In this document: positions 54,801-63,939 of the stretch, piece by piece
How positions within the stretch are numbered: the stretch's first letter is position 1
Layout: each line of letters opens with the position of its first letter
Assembly: GCF_902728235.1 (NCBI RefSeq)
Contig: NZ_CACVBO010000001.1
Coordinates: 310,001 to 374,000 of the forward strand
Direction: 5' to 3'
DNA from: Lentimonas sp. CC4
Lineage (GTDB): Bacteria > Verrucomicrobiota > Verrucomicrobiia > Opitutales > Coraliomargaritaceae
Length of the DNA stretch: 64,000 nucleotides
Program-made: the position numbers and the translations under genes
Notes under the pieces: generated by a model
Databases searched by the model: none
Told to the model about the DNA's origin: nothing
The model's input: the letters and a program-made list of their open reading frames with translations, nothing else

Positions 54801-57800
54801 ACACATTCACCTTACTCAAGCGCAGCCCCTTCGGCAATTTGGACATTTCTAGCAATGTCGCAGGCGCGCGTAGAAATATATAGCGCTCGCCCGCTGCTGC
54901 CACCCAGGTCAAGTCCGCAGCGACATGCGCAATGTCATCCTGCACTTCAATCGACTGCGTCAACTCTTGCGCCACCGCAGGTTCCGGCAACTGGAGCGTG
55001 CGTGCCTCCAAGTGCGAACTAGGAGTAAAGGCCAAGCATCCCAAAGCGAGCAACACAGACGCCTGCACGACGCCGCCGAACAAATACTTCGCACAGAAAG
55101 GCCGCATCACATGCACCACGAAAAACAGAATGAGGCAGGCAATAAATAACTCCGCTCCAGCAAATCCACTCAGTGCTCCGAGAAAGACGCACAACCACCC
55201 AGCCGACAATAGCAACTGACGGCGCTTATCTGTCATCATAGCGTAGCACCATAGCGCGACCCCGATCACCGCAGGCCACAGTGCGATCACTCCGACCTGC
55301 GTCTCATCGTAAGAGCGATTCTCAACCTCAAGGCTCAAAGGCTGCGAGGACAACTCGATCGGCGTGCGCAAAGTAATCGAATTCTGCAACCCACTCGAAT
55401 GCGGACTATTATTACTTAAGACCATGCCTAAGAAAACTAGCGCCAGCAAACTACCAACCAATAGAAAGATTTTAAACAATCGCGAAAACAGCCCATGCTG
55501 CCCTGAACCACACACGAATAAACGCGCGGCAAAGATGCCAATCGAGCCACTCAGCAAGAGCAGCAGCAATGCCACGCGTTGATGACGTCGCTCGCCGGCC
55601 AAAACACCGCGCAACCAACTAAAGCCATCCGTTGCAGGGCTCAATTGTGCCGAGCTAATATCTCCCCCCTGATAGCGTAAGCCATAGCCCGGGTCCGAAT
55701 CCAACTGCCAGTTCACAATCAGCGAAGGTGCGAACAATGCCGGCGCTGTGATCACGAGCTTCTCAGCATTGTCTGCCTTCGATGCGAGTTCCAATTTCAC
55801 TGGCACTGCACGGTTCGGATCTTGCCCAGCAGGCAATGGCAGCAAGATGCCGTCCGCCACCGAGATCGGGCTCACTTTCTCACCCGCAACTAAAGCCGAC
55901 CAAATACGATGCCCCTCGGGCACCTGCATACGAAAATGTGTCTGCCCCTTGCTCTTGAGCATCAAATCGACCGCAGTGAGGATTTCACCATCGCGCGAAA
56001 TCTGTGTCTTTAATTCAGCGAAATCGATCACTTGATCCATACCAGCCGCTTGTGCGAACGACTTCAGCTCAAGCTCCACTTGCATCGGCCGCGCCGTGTA
56101 TTGAAACGCCGCCAGCACTTTGGAATCATACAGCAAACGAAACTCGGAAGGAATTTCGTTCGGCTCCAAGCGCAGCAGCCCAGCACTCGACTCCACCGCA
56201 TTCAACGCAAAGGGGAAGTTACTCACCACCACTACATAGCCCTGCTCGGACGCGACGCCCTGCGGAGCGACTCCCGCAAAGGCAACACGCTCACCCTGTG
56301 ATTCGAACTGCGACTCATACGTCGCCAGCAAAGTATATGCACCGGACGCCGGCGTGTGTAGTTCAACTACATACAGCCCTTCACCCAACGGCGACCAGCC
56401 GCGCACATCACGCCCAACGAAATCTAAATTCTGCATCGACTCCGGAACTTGTATTTTAAATTCCGATACAGGTGCTCCGGATATAATAAAGTTCATCACC
56501 GAACTCCCATAGATGCGCCCCTCACCCACCGAATACAAATGCAAGGCATCGGCTTGAATCGCTTGCGGCAGTTGCTCGACTTCTAAAGTCGCAGCCCAAT
56601 CGACCTCGCGCAGACGTAGCGCGACTTGCAAATTCGCCACGGTCTTCGGAAAGAAATTCGGCGCCTGCTCACTTAAACCTTCGATGCTCTGCACACTGGC
56701 ACGCAAGCCAGGATCCACCGACACGCCCACGTGGCCGCGCACATTTTTAACGTCCTGGGCCTGAAAGCTCGGTAAGGCCCAGGAACCCGCTGTCAGTTTG
56801 CGATTATCCTCCAACTCTAATTCAATCACTTGACGCCCCGAGATCGGCTGTGAAAAGACGAGGCGTAACTGATTCCCGTCCTCCGCATTTTCTAGAACGA
56901 AATAATCGGCAAGCTTCGGTGCCTTCAGATCTGACAACGAATAACCCTTTGGTATTTGAATAAAGAAATCACGCAGTGGTGCTTCACGAATCGTCAACTC
57001 AAGCTCAGCGCGCAGACTCTGATCTTCAAGTCCGACATGATACATCAGCAACTGCGAGACTGACACCTCGGGCAAAATATTTTCGGCCTGCACGGTGTAG
57101 TCGAAGTTCACATCCGAGAACCGATACGCCAGCACCTGACCACTGCCTTCGACCACGGTGTTCTGAGCTGGAAAATATTCTGGTGAGATTTGAGCAAAGC
57201 CCTGCGCCTTTGGCACATCGATCGAAACCGCGCCGACGTTCACAATTCGAATATAACCGCTGTAACGAATTGCTCCCTGTGGCACGACTCGGAGCGGATC
57301 GGCCTGTGTCGGAAACGCGTCCATCGCATATTGCGACTGCACACGAATAGAGAAGTCTCCCGTGTAGTCTTTGTTTAACTCTAGCACCAGTTGCTGTCGC
57401 GCCGCATCCTCTGGATTCGGCAAAACTTGCCATCGCAAAATCGAATCGCTGGTGACCTGAGTAATTTCGCCGACACCCTCTAGATCGAAAACCAAATTAC
57501 GCAGCGTGCCCTGCATGACCTGCACTTGATAGTCGCTCACTTGGCGAATCAAGCCTGGCCCAACAGCTAGTTGCGACACGCTTTCGACCGAATAAAATAA
57601 AGCCGCCTCCACCGCCTCGGGTCGCTTCCACGAGGGATCAGTCCAGACTAAGGAAAGCTTTCCATTGCCCGCTAGGTTGCCAGTCAAGGCATCACCATCG
57701 GCCTTGGTCGGCACGCCATTGAGTCGCACTTGATCGGCAACCACCGGCAATCCCGTCACCCGGATCGGCTGAAGTGCCGAATCGATCAGATCAAAGCTCA

Positions 57801-58776
57801 CCACACTGCGACCCGCATGCGTGGCGACCCGTGCATCAAATTCTAAACACGTCGGATACTCACCAGGCTCCTCGACATGCACGTAATATTGATTGCGCTC
57901 AAACAGCACCTTAGCGCCCTCAACCACAGGCGCTGCGGAAAACGCCGCATTTCCCGCGAGTAAGGGCAACTTGTAATCACCTGCGTTGAGCACATTGAGC
58001 ACACCCGTCATAACAAAGCTAAAGCGTCCATCCATGAATTCCCCCGCTAATTCAAAATCATCAAACGTCACATTCGGGTGCATCAAAGGCTCAACATTTA
58101 GACGCAAAGACTGACCTCCGCCATTGAACGCATACGACAAGGTTCGCTGGCCAATGCTTTCGATGGCGCGCAAGCCCTGAGTCTCACTCGGCACAACACG
58201 TAAACCGACCGCAGTCGATACGAGCATTGAACCCGTCAACAAATCTGCATCGGGCGGTGTAAAAAATAACCCCGCCAACTGCCCGGGCGCACTCGCCTCG
58301 CGTTGACGTGCCGTAACAGTGCAGACAAAGGTGCCAGCCTCAATTGGCTCTTTCAACTCGACTAATAAACGCAAGCCACTGCCCTCGCCGTCATCGGCAA
58401 GCCCGGGGCGTTCCAGACTCCAAGACTTCACCCCGTCACCCGACACACGCTCAATCGGCAACGTTCCAGTCACAGCCAGCTCGATCACTTCTAACTTACC
58501 ATGCTTCACCTCCGCCGTCAGCACCGTGGTTTGCACCAACGACGCTTGCTCAACTGCGAGTGTCGCATCCGCATGCAGCGAGTAGATCAACTGCTCATCT
58601 TTCTCATCAGCGGCAGGATCACTAATCATCGCCTGAATCGTAATGCTCCCCTTGCTCCCATCAAACGTCAGACCATCCACATTATAAGCGGCCTCCTTGG
58701 CGCTGAGCGGCAAGCAGCTCAGCATCACACAAACAATCCAAAGTAACGCGGCAGGTAAATTCAGTCTAATTTTCAT
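51841..58776 (-). CDS. Giant envelope protein (2,311 residues), third gene of the ECF/VWA operon
   Basis: A very large protein with an N-terminal signal peptide (ALLWIVCVMLSCLPLSA), long beta-rich repeats (about residues 25-1050) and a membrane block (helices at about 1060-1080, 1100-1125, 1160-1185 and 1190-1250). A second beta-rich half follows, then an acidic helical region and a final transmembrane helix (VVLLLAGLIFGVSIVS, near 2290). No catalytic motif is seen. The start is the ATG at 58776, which has GGAGGA 10 bases upstream; a TTG at 58785 is too close to that site. It follows the VWA protein gene and is probably co-transcribed with it. Its last 230 codons are duplicated at 42755-43492. 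Function unknown. Confidence 0.85.
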   Translation of the reverse strand: MKIRLNLPAALLWIVCVMLSCLPLSAKEAAYNVDGLTFDGSKGSITIQAMISDPAADEKDEQLIYSLHADATLAVEQASLVQTTVLTAEVKHGKLEVIELAVTGTLPIERVSGDGVKSWSLERPGLADDGEGSGLRLLVELKEPIEAGTFVCTVTARQREASAPGQLAGLFFTPPDADLLTGSMLVSTAVGLRVVPSETQGLRAIESIGQRTLSYAFNGGGQSLRLNVEPLMHPNVTFDDFELAGEFMDGRFSFVMTGVLNVLNAGDYKLPLLAGNAAFSAAPVVEGAKVLFERNQYYVHVEEPGEYPTCLEFDARVATHAGRSVVSFDLIDSALQPIRVTGLPVVADQVRLNGVPTKADGDALTGNLAGNGKLSLVWTDPSWKRPEAVEAALFYSVESVSQLAVGPGLIRQVSDYQVQVMQGTLRNLVFDLEGVGEITQVTSDSILRWQVLPNPEDAARQQLVLELNKDYTGDFSIRVQSQYAMDAFPTQADPLRVVPQGAIRYSGYIRIVNVGAVSIDVPKAQGFAQISPEYFPAQNTVVEGSGQVLAYRFSDVNFDYTVQAENILPEVSVSQLLMYHVGLEDQSLRAELELTIREAPLRDFFIQIPKGYSLSDLKAPKLADYFVLENAEDGNQLRLVFSQPISGRQVIELELEDNRKLTAGSWALPSFQAQDVKNVRGHVGVSVDPGLRASVQSIEGLSEQAPNFFPKTVANLQVALRLREVDWAATLEVEQLPQAIQADALHLYSVGEGRIYGSSVMNFIISGAPVSEFKIQVPESMQNLDFVGRDVRGWSPLGEGLYVVELHTPASGAYTLLATYESQFESQGERVAFAGVAPQGVASEQGYVVVVSNFPFALNAVESSAGLLRLEPNEIPSEFRLLYDSKVLAAFQYTARPMQVELELKSFAQAAGMDQVIDFAELKTQISRDGEILTAVDLMLKSKGQTHFRMQVPEGHRIWSALVAGEKVSPISVADGILLPLPAGQDPNRAVPVKLELASKADNAEKLVITAPALFAPSLIVNWQLDSDPGYGLRYQGGDISSAQLSPATDGFSWLRGVLAGERRHQRVALLLLLLSGSIGIFAARLFVCGSGQHGLFSRLFKIFLLVGSLLALVFLGMVLSNNSPHSSGLQNSITLRTPIELSSQPLSLEVENRSYDETQVGVIALWPAVIGVALWCYAMMTDKRRQLLLSAGWLCVFLGALSGFAGAELFIACLILFFVVHVMRPFCAKYLFGGVVQASVLLALGCLAFTPSSHLEARTLQLPEPAVAQELTQSIEVQDDIAHVAADLTWVAAAGERYIFLRAPATLLEMSKLPKGLRLSKVNVSSQVNYQLEAETEGSYTLSYRYRVPVVLQEDGQSKVQLPTGLVLSNQASIQLPNTNVTLESEQAVTVQSIKAPKGAMQFKVVFKPASEVSLAWQPERRDSSQEAAVYHAESYDLFTPLSGLMSGYHRYRVRLAQGQLDSLKLKVPEEMTITAVQAKHMVNWQFDPDARELMLYFQPVQLSEFEVAVFSQYASGELPYRRVVESPRVIGAASQLGLVALATDEEVQVGEVDPQGATTLNLEDFPAAYAQQLAHLGRVPVVRRAYRWSAESGSLDVQALAVLPDVRVTSQQTLSLGEDRILLRAELQAQINRAGVFKLSLPLPADYDVESVSGQQLSHWNESTGADGARSLQLHLKGKTQGAVVLNVGLSGPGLGDQASFTPSILQLEGAGRHSGTLALVPELGYRLNPTERVAAIQMDPAAAGMSRQKMMLFRILNENAQLVFDVERVDPWVEVERVQSVAIRSGMVDVKARFNFLVENAGIREQRFRLPEGALGVQFSGDAVADHQEDVPSEWTVKLNQKMVGAFVVELSYQIPTPDQPDQLTVQAVEAMEVNQQSGYLTLLPRGRLQLVPQMQGDALQKAEAQMIAAKLRGDLKVDEASHVYRLLRPDVSLLLDVKRHEVVELVPAQVRDVKLTSVLSGKGAMLTKVALQLDPGDKRMLRISLPPESEFWFGFVNQQSAWPWREGSDILLQLEANSVAGADVSVEFFYSTQSVIEDRRDLRASLRGPQLDLPLENISWSLFYPETWTVEEWEGNMTQAQVDVRRARVTDLSSYMQSEQQNRMVQKRKAEGYLTTANNLRELGKQQEARQAFSSAYNLSQFDDALNEDARVQLKNVREEQALVALANRRNVFMNDNRGVVQANEQIAIDESQLMNYTDKMVKDVLRGNSEEENNTLRLLAARLIDQQQAVPVSPLSIQTVLPQQGNVATFTRSLQINDQADLIIELRGERTASRRSGGNLMVVLLLAGLIFGVSIVSRPRDGGGCC
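51875..52566. repeat. 692-bp direct repeat, copy 2
   Basis: Partner of 42780-43471, inside the 3' end of the giant gene. Same orientation and same length. Confidence 0.9.
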
Positions 58777-58792
58777 AATATTCAAATCCTCC

Positions 58793-58877
58793 GATCCTAA
58801 TCTTAATCTTAATCCTAATCCTAATCCTCTCTCAAGTCTCAGCCCTCAAGTCTCCAATCTCTCCCATCTCAAGTCTC
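58793..58877. repeat. Low-complexity aatcct / ctcaagt repeats
   Basis: Imperfect hexamers (atcctaatcttaatcttaat) followed by heptamers (ctcaagtctcagccctcaag). They separate the giant gene from the VWA gene and lie within the presumed operon. Confidence 0.65.
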
Positions 58878-61800
58878 TCACCTCTCCCCCATCAGCATTC
58901 CGGCGTTGTTGATCATGTTCTGTAACTCGACGACGCGTTGCTGGGTCGGAAACGCCTCGGGTAAATCATTGGTCAGGGACGAGAGCTCGCTGAAACTATA
59001 GCCCCGTGCATACGGGTTATTTGCGAGGCGCTCTGCAAAGAGTGCACTCGTCGTTGCCAGGCGCAGCGCAGGGCTCGCGACGTCGAGCGATGGAATCGCA
59101 CGCGGCATTTCAAGTGGCCACTTCTGCTCATGATACAGCCCTGTCGACGGATCACGGTAGCGCACTTGCAACGTGCCCAAGCTACCGATCACATTCGGGT
59201 CGTCATTGATCTGCACGACATACAGTGCAGTGCCCGCCTCAGCCTCGCCAATCTCTGCGGCATCCACCGTGTTGTCGCGGAAGTCCTCAGTCTTGAGCTG
59301 ATGCAAATCGTATCCGACTTGGCGATACGTCGTCACACGCTCGGGATTCCAAATCACTTGCACCTTCACGTCCGCTGCAGCCACCCGCAACGAACCCGCC
59401 AACTTTTCTGAAAAGTCCTGTGCGGCATCCTCCGCCGAATTCAGGAAGCCATAGCGTCCGTCACCATTGCGTGTGATCTCTTCCAATAGCGCATCATTAT
59501 AATCGTCCCAACCGATACCAAAGGCATCTAGAGCGACCCCTTGCTTGCGTTGCTCGACTACTAAGTCAGCCAACGCAGTGCCATCGACATCACCTAAGTT
59601 CGCCGCGCCATCCGTCATTAGAATCACGCGATTGCTCGCAGCCGGATCAAAGTTACGTTGCGCATTCTCATACGCCGCAGACAGACCCGCCTCCAAATTG
59701 GTGCCGCCTTCCGGACGATATGCCAGTGCCTGATCGACAGCCACCTGTTGCGCATCGTGCGTGCTCGCATTTGCGATGAGCTTCGGTTGACGCGCGAACA
59801 GCACGATACTGAGTTCATCCTGCGGCTGCAGCTTATCCTTTAGCGACTGTAAGCTCTGCTCCAAAATCGCACGACGATCCGGACGCTGCATTGAGCCAGA
59901 ATTATCCACCAACAAATGCAGGTTCAATGGCTGCGCCTTCATCCGGCCTGCGGCCTGCGTCTGCAACGAGAAACGAATCACCTGACGACCATGCGCATAC
60001 GGCAGATCTGCAATTTCCCAATTCAACGAGACCGCCTCATTCCCTTGAGGAATCGGATCACGATAATCAAAGCTGTTCACGAATTCCTCTGATCGAATCA
60101 ACGATGCATCCGGCACCCGTGAGCTGTTCAACGCAGCCTGCGCCAACTTAAAGGAGACATTACTCACGTTCAGCGAGAAGGTTGAGATCGGTGCATCAAC
60201 GGTTTGTTTTTCAGCTTTGGGTGTGAGCGTGGCTTTCTGCTTTTTAGGCGCTGCTGCCATCGCAACTGCCGGTTGAACACGAATCCCCGAATCAGTCACT
60301 TCATATGAGTGGTTCACTTGCTGCGTAACGAATTCCACAATTCGATCCAGGTTTAAATTGCGCAGTGAGATGTTAACACGAGGATCCTTTCCATTTACAG
60401 GCGTAAACTCAATCGGGACGCCAACCTGCTCTGGGTCATATTCAACCGACAGTTCATTCAGAGTCGCAATCACCTGACTGAGCGGCATTCCACTGAAGTT
60501 AACCCGCGGGATCACAATGGACTTCTCTTTGTGTAGGATAGAAGAATTCACCACCTCATCTGACTCGCCCTCCACATCAAACACCTTAGGTCGCTCCCAC
60601 GACTGAGAAACCTGAGCAAGCATCTGCTGACGAGTCATACCCTTTTGACGATCCTTCACTTCACTTGTAATCTGGCCGATACGTCCCTGAAATAACTGAG
60701 CCTCGCGATTCGAAGGATCTTGAGACTGAACTTCTGCAAATGTCGCAGCAGCCCCATCATAGTCGCCATTAAGATATTGCTTACGTCCTAGCTTCAGCAA
60801 CTCAGCAGGCTTCTCCGAAGCAGTCGCAGGCCCCGCATACGGATCCGCAACTTTCATCAAAGTGCCAAGAGTCACGTTTGGCGGAACCCCACGATTCACA
60901 ACAAAGTCTTGCGGTGTGCCAGCAGTAATCGAAATAACACCTTCTGGCCCAGAATACTCACCATCATAATAGATCGGCTCGCCTGCATATAAATGCTCTT
61001 CAACGACCGTCCCACGGCTGACTACCGCTGACGATTGACTCGGCGCCGCAAACCGATCCACAAATCCTTTAGAGCGTTCTCCCGCATAGCCACCGCTCGA
61101 TGGCGCGGCGAAGGCATCCACTGGTGGAGACGATGGCCGAGGCGCATTCGTCACTACAGGCCGCGCACTTCGAGCCGCGAATGGATCAACTGGGCCAGAA
61201 GCATCATAATCCGTATCCGCCATAACCACTCCAGAGCCACCCGCTCGGCCTAAGTTCAGGTCCCCCATTGCCAGCAATCCGTCCTTCCCATCCATAGAAC
61301 TTGCATCATTGCCGACAAATTCAGAAAGCGTCTCCTCCGCTAGATCCATCCTCCGCTTCTCTTTTTTGAAACCATCACTCTGCACAGTGCCATAAGCAAC
61401 CGAAGAAGCGTCACTCTCTATTTTGTCCACCTCCGACGCACGTATCTGTTGGCTCCTCCACCTGGAAGAGTCCCCCTCGTCAGCATCCCTTAAGCTTCCA
61501 CCTAGTGGTGACGAACCACCTCCGATACCATGACTCGTATTCATCTCGAATGAGTCCGAAATTTCCTGTTCAGCAACTTCCACGCCCCAAGCTGATTGCG
61601 AAGCAACAGGCTGAGGAATCGACTTGCTACGTGGAGAGAGCTTTATGGCATGGGGCGTTTGTGGCGCAGCCTTAAGGCTCTCCATCGGAAGTTCCGGAGC
61701 TAAGGCAAAGAGTTCGTCTTTACTGGCCAACACATCCTCAGACGATTCCATATTAAAGGTATGAACCCGCTCTTCGGCTCTAGCCTCATGTTCATAGGCG

Positions 61801-62213
61801 ACCCTGCTGGACTTCATCTTCACAGCACCCACCGTAGGAATTAAAATCCCAGCCAGGATAAACAACACCGCAAACACCGCAGCGATTTCAAAGACACGCA
61901 TCTTCCATGAGACACGCTTTGGTTCCTCGCGCGGTTCAAACTCCGCGGCGTCCACATCTTGGAAGATCTCTGCCCGACGTTCGGGGCTCAGGCGCATCGC
62001 TGCGTTCGCGACGGGCGGCGCAATCTCGTCACGCGCATCATGCACATGGCCAATCAAGACCGCCATGCGGTCGCGGTAAGCCGAGAGCTCGGCATCCACC
62101 GTCAGGATCTTCTCCAATTCATCCGCGTCCACTTCGCTGAGTTCGCCAGTCAATAAAGCGACCACACGGAGCTCCAGCTCTTCTCTCAAACTTCTGGGGT
62201 CTGAATCACTCAT
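58878..62213 (-). CDS. VWA-domain protein with anti-sigma-like N terminus (YfbK-type)
   Basis: A 1,111-residue protein. Residues 1-100 resemble a zinc-less anti-sigma domain (LREELELRVVALLTGELSEV, DADELEKILTVDAELSAYRD). A transmembrane helix is near 108-130. A long low-complexity region and a TPR-like part follow, then a secretin/STN-like domain near 570-640 (VNFSGMPLSQVIATLNELSV). The YfbK-type VWA domain has the metal site LLVDNSGSMQRPD near 768-780 and VILMTDGAANLGD. A DUF3520-like C terminus ends it. It overlaps the ECF sigma gene by ATGA. The likely role is to hold the sigma factor inactive and sense an envelope state. Confidence 0.87.
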   Translation of the reverse strand: MSDSDPRSLREELELRVVALLTGELSEVDADELEKILTVDAELSAYRDRMAVLIGHVHDARDEIAPPVANAAMRLSPERRAEIFQDVDAAEFEPREEPKRVSWKMRVFEIAAVFAVLFILAGILIPTVGAVKMKSSRVAYEHEARAEERVHTFNMESSEDVLASKDELFALAPELPMESLKAAPQTPHAIKLSPRSKSIPQPVASQSAWGVEVAEQEISDSFEMNTSHGIGGGSSPLGGSLRDADEGDSSRWRSQQIRASEVDKIESDASSVAYGTVQSDGFKKEKRRMDLAEETLSEFVGNDASSMDGKDGLLAMGDLNLGRAGGSGVVMADTDYDASGPVDPFAARSARPVVTNAPRPSSPPVDAFAAPSSGGYAGERSKGFVDRFAAPSQSSAVVSRGTVVEEHLYAGEPIYYDGEYSGPEGVISITAGTPQDFVVNRGVPPNVTLGTLMKVADPYAGPATASEKPAELLKLGRKQYLNGDYDGAAATFAEVQSQDPSNREAQLFQGRIGQITSEVKDRQKGMTRQQMLAQVSQSWERPKVFDVEGESDEVVNSSILHKEKSIVIPRVNFSGMPLSQVIATLNELSVEYDPEQVGVPIEFTPVNGKDPRVNISLRNLNLDRIVEFVTQQVNHSYEVTDSGIRVQPAVAMAAAPKKQKATLTPKAEKQTVDAPISTFSLNVSNVSFKLAQAALNSSRVPDASLIRSEEFVNSFDYRDPIPQGNEAVSLNWEIADLPYAHGRQVIRFSLQTQAAGRMKAQPLNLHLLVDNSGSMQRPDRRAILEQSLQSLKDKLQPQDELSIVLFARQPKLIANASTHDAQQVAVDQALAYRPEGGTNLEAGLSAAYENAQRNFDPAASNRVILMTDGAANLGDVDGTALADLVVEQRKQGVALDAFGIGWDDYNDALLEEITRNGDGRYGFLNSAEDAAQDFSEKLAGSLRVAAADVKVQVIWNPERVTTYRQVGYDLHQLKTEDFRDNTVDAAEIGEAEAGTALYVVQINDDPNVIGSLGTLQVRYRDPSTGLYHEQKWPLEMPRAIPSLDVASPALRLATTSALFAERLANNPYARGYSFSELSSLTNDLPEAFPTQQRVVELQNMINNAGMLMGER

Positions 62214-62884
62214 TGTGTAATGCCCTCCTTGTTGAGTTCTAGTTCTAATGATTTGAGCGCGTGGTGTAGACTGTAGCCGACATTGCTAACAGTCATCTCC
62301 ATGCGCTCCGAAATTTGTTTATAGCTTAAATTATCGATGAATTTGAGCCGCACCAAATGCTGATCGCGCGGTTTCAAGCGCTCAATGCACACCCGCATCA
62401 GGCCAGTGCGCTCATCGATTTCAGATAATTCATCGGGTGACGGCGAAGGATCCTCGGGCTCCACCTCTGCCGCATCCTCCGTGCGCGGGAACGGCACCAC
62501 CTTACTCGACTTACGCAGACTATCGATCGCCAGCCGGCGCACCGTCGTATACAGCCAGGCTTTCGGGTGTTCCACCTCCGCCAAATTCTTTTGCAGCCGT
62601 AAAAACGCCTCTTGCACTACATCCTGAGCGAGCTGCTCATTTTTGACCATTTGGTGCGCAAATCCCAGCAACGGCGATTCCAAGTCATGGAACAGCCCAA
62701 TCAATCGGCGCTGCTGCACGCGCTGAGTCGCCTCATCTGCTGTGCCGGATGAGCTCAAATTGCGTAGGGGTTCGGGGTGAAGGCGTTCATCTTTATAGTT
62801 CGTTCTAGTGTGTAGACGGACGAACTGTGACTTTCTTAGAACTTTTTTAGAAAAAGTTACGCATCCCCAGCAACATTGCCACAT
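62210..62884 (-). CDS. ECF-type RNA polymerase sigma factor
   Basis: Region 2 is visible (LESPLLGFAHQMVKNEQLAQ, VVQEAFLRLQKNL, HPKAWLYTTVRRLAIDSLRK), then an acidic linker and region 4 (LKPRDQHLVRLKFIDNLSYK, ISERMEMTVSNVGYSLHHAL). It is a group 4 sigma factor. The start is uncertain: 62884 (ATG) gives an unusual cysteine-rich N terminus. A TTG at 62758 would give a more typical 182-residue protein. Its stop overlaps the start of the anti-sigma-like VWA gene, the classic ECF/anti-sigma arrangement. Confidence 0.9.
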   Translation of the reverse strand: MWQCCWGCVTFSKKVLRKSQFVRLHTRTNYKDERLHPEPLRNLSSSGTADEATQRVQQRRLIGLFHDLESPLLGFAHQMVKNEQLAQDVVQEAFLRLQKNLAEVEHPKAWLYTTVRRLAIDSLRKSSKVVPFPRTEDAAEVEPEDPSPSPDELSEIDERTGLMRVCIERLKPRDQHLVRLKFIDNLSYKQISERMEMTVSNVGYSLHHALKSLELELNKEGITQ

Positions 62885-62907
62885 AAAAGCGTTTGGAACG
62901 GCAACTG

Positions 62908-63388
62908 CGGGAGGGATGGCCTCCGCGCTTGCCGCGTTCTACGCTGCCGTCAGCCGAGCCTCAGCACCGGATCACAGCACCAGCACACCGCAAAGACGAG
63001 GCGGAGCTCATCCCTCCCAAAGTGTAACACTGCGGGAGGGATGGCCTCCGCGCCGTCCGCCGAGCCTCAGCACCGATCCACAGCACCGATCCACTGCACC
63101 AGCACACCGCAAAGACGAGGCAGAGCTCGTCCCTCCCAAACAAATCACTGCGGGAGGGATGGCCTCCGCGCCGTCAGCCGAGCCTCAGCACCGATCCACA
63201 GCACTCAACCACTGCACCAGCACACAGCAAAGACGAGGCGGAGCTCGTCCCTCCCAAACAAATCACTGCGGGAGGGATGGCCTCCGCGCCGTCAGCCGAG
63301 CCTCAGCACCGAGCCTCAGCACAGAGCCACTGCACTCAACCAATGCACCCACACACCGTAAGGACGAGGCGGAGCTCATCCCTCCCAC
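62908..63388. repeat. BIME-like array, four units of REP family B
   Basis: Units start at 62908, 63033, 63151 and 63269 (spacing 125, 118, 118). Each opens cgggagggatggcctccgcg and closes gacgaggcggagctcgtcc, or a near variant, then ctccc, so the two ends are inverted copies. Between them is an agcctcagcaccgatccac type spacer of similar, not unique, sequence. It lies between the ECF gene and the RAYT gene, with a further unit on the other side of the RAYT gene. Confidence 0.85.
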
Positions 63389-63405
63389 ACAAGACGTGCT
63401 ACTAG

Positions 63406-63888
63406 TCAATCATGCCATGACAAAGGAAACATCTCACCTGCATACGGCCAATCCTCCGCTTTCTGCACCAAACCCGCCCGAACAGGATTATTGAACACAT
63501 ACGCCCACTTCTCCGAGTAACTTTCTCCAGTGCGTAATTCACGATCCCAGAAGTCTCGTTGCCACAATTTTCCATCTTGCCCCAGCTTCGCACTGCTAGC
63601 GAAACACGACTTCCAATAGCCCACCCAAGGTTTCAACGACGGACTCGGTAATGCATTCGGCGCACAAAATAAATGTATGTGATCTGGCATGATCACATAG
63701 CGCCCCACCATAAACACTGAACTGTCAGACCACAATTCCCGAAGCAGAGTATGCACTCGCTCATTAGCTAAAATCGGACGACGCTCTTTCACACACACCG
63801 TCACAAATTGAATCGAGGATCGGTTTCCCTTAGCCATCGAAGGCAAATGCACCGGGCGCTTACGATTAGGGCATTGGTTTTCCGACAT
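63406..63888 (-). CDS. REP-associated tyrosine transposase (RAYT, Y1_Tnp family)
   Basis: A transposase-like protein of about 160 residues. The HUH motif is VIMPDHIHLFCAPN. The N-terminal part has IQFVTVCVKERRPILANER, and the catalytic tyrosine candidate is in the C-terminal half (ESYSEKWAYVFNNPVRAGLV, the family's YI.NNPV.AGLV element). RAYT proteins act on REP hairpins, here the family B repeats on both sides. The start MSENQCPN is preferred; a longer frame reads into the repeat. It is slightly uncertain by a few codons. Confidence 0.9.
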   Translation of the reverse strand: MSENQCPNRKRPVHLPSMAKGNRSSIQFVTVCVKERRPILANERVHTLLRELWSDSSVFMVGRYVIMPDHIHLFCAPNALPSPSLKPWVGYWKSCFASSAKLGQDGKLWQRDFWDRELRTGESYSEKWAYVFNNPVRAGLVQKAEDWPYAGEMFPLSWHD

Positions 63889-63939
63889 GCAATAAACATG
63901 AACAAATGAGCAACAAACGCAAGCTGCGAACAAAAATCG

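Noticed and set aside
53179-58746. Many plus-strand frames opposite the giant gene
   Set aside because: They are antisense shadows of a 2,311-codon gene with strong codon bias; none shows a domain or start signal.
62908-63388. Possible CRISPR array (regular 118-base spacing)
   Set aside because: The repeats are long, inverted at their ends, and the spacers are similar to each other, so this is a REP/BIME array. No cas gene is present in the window.
62808-63494. Long plus-strand frames across the BIME array
   Set aside because: They arise from the repeated sequence, have repeated peptide content and no start signal.
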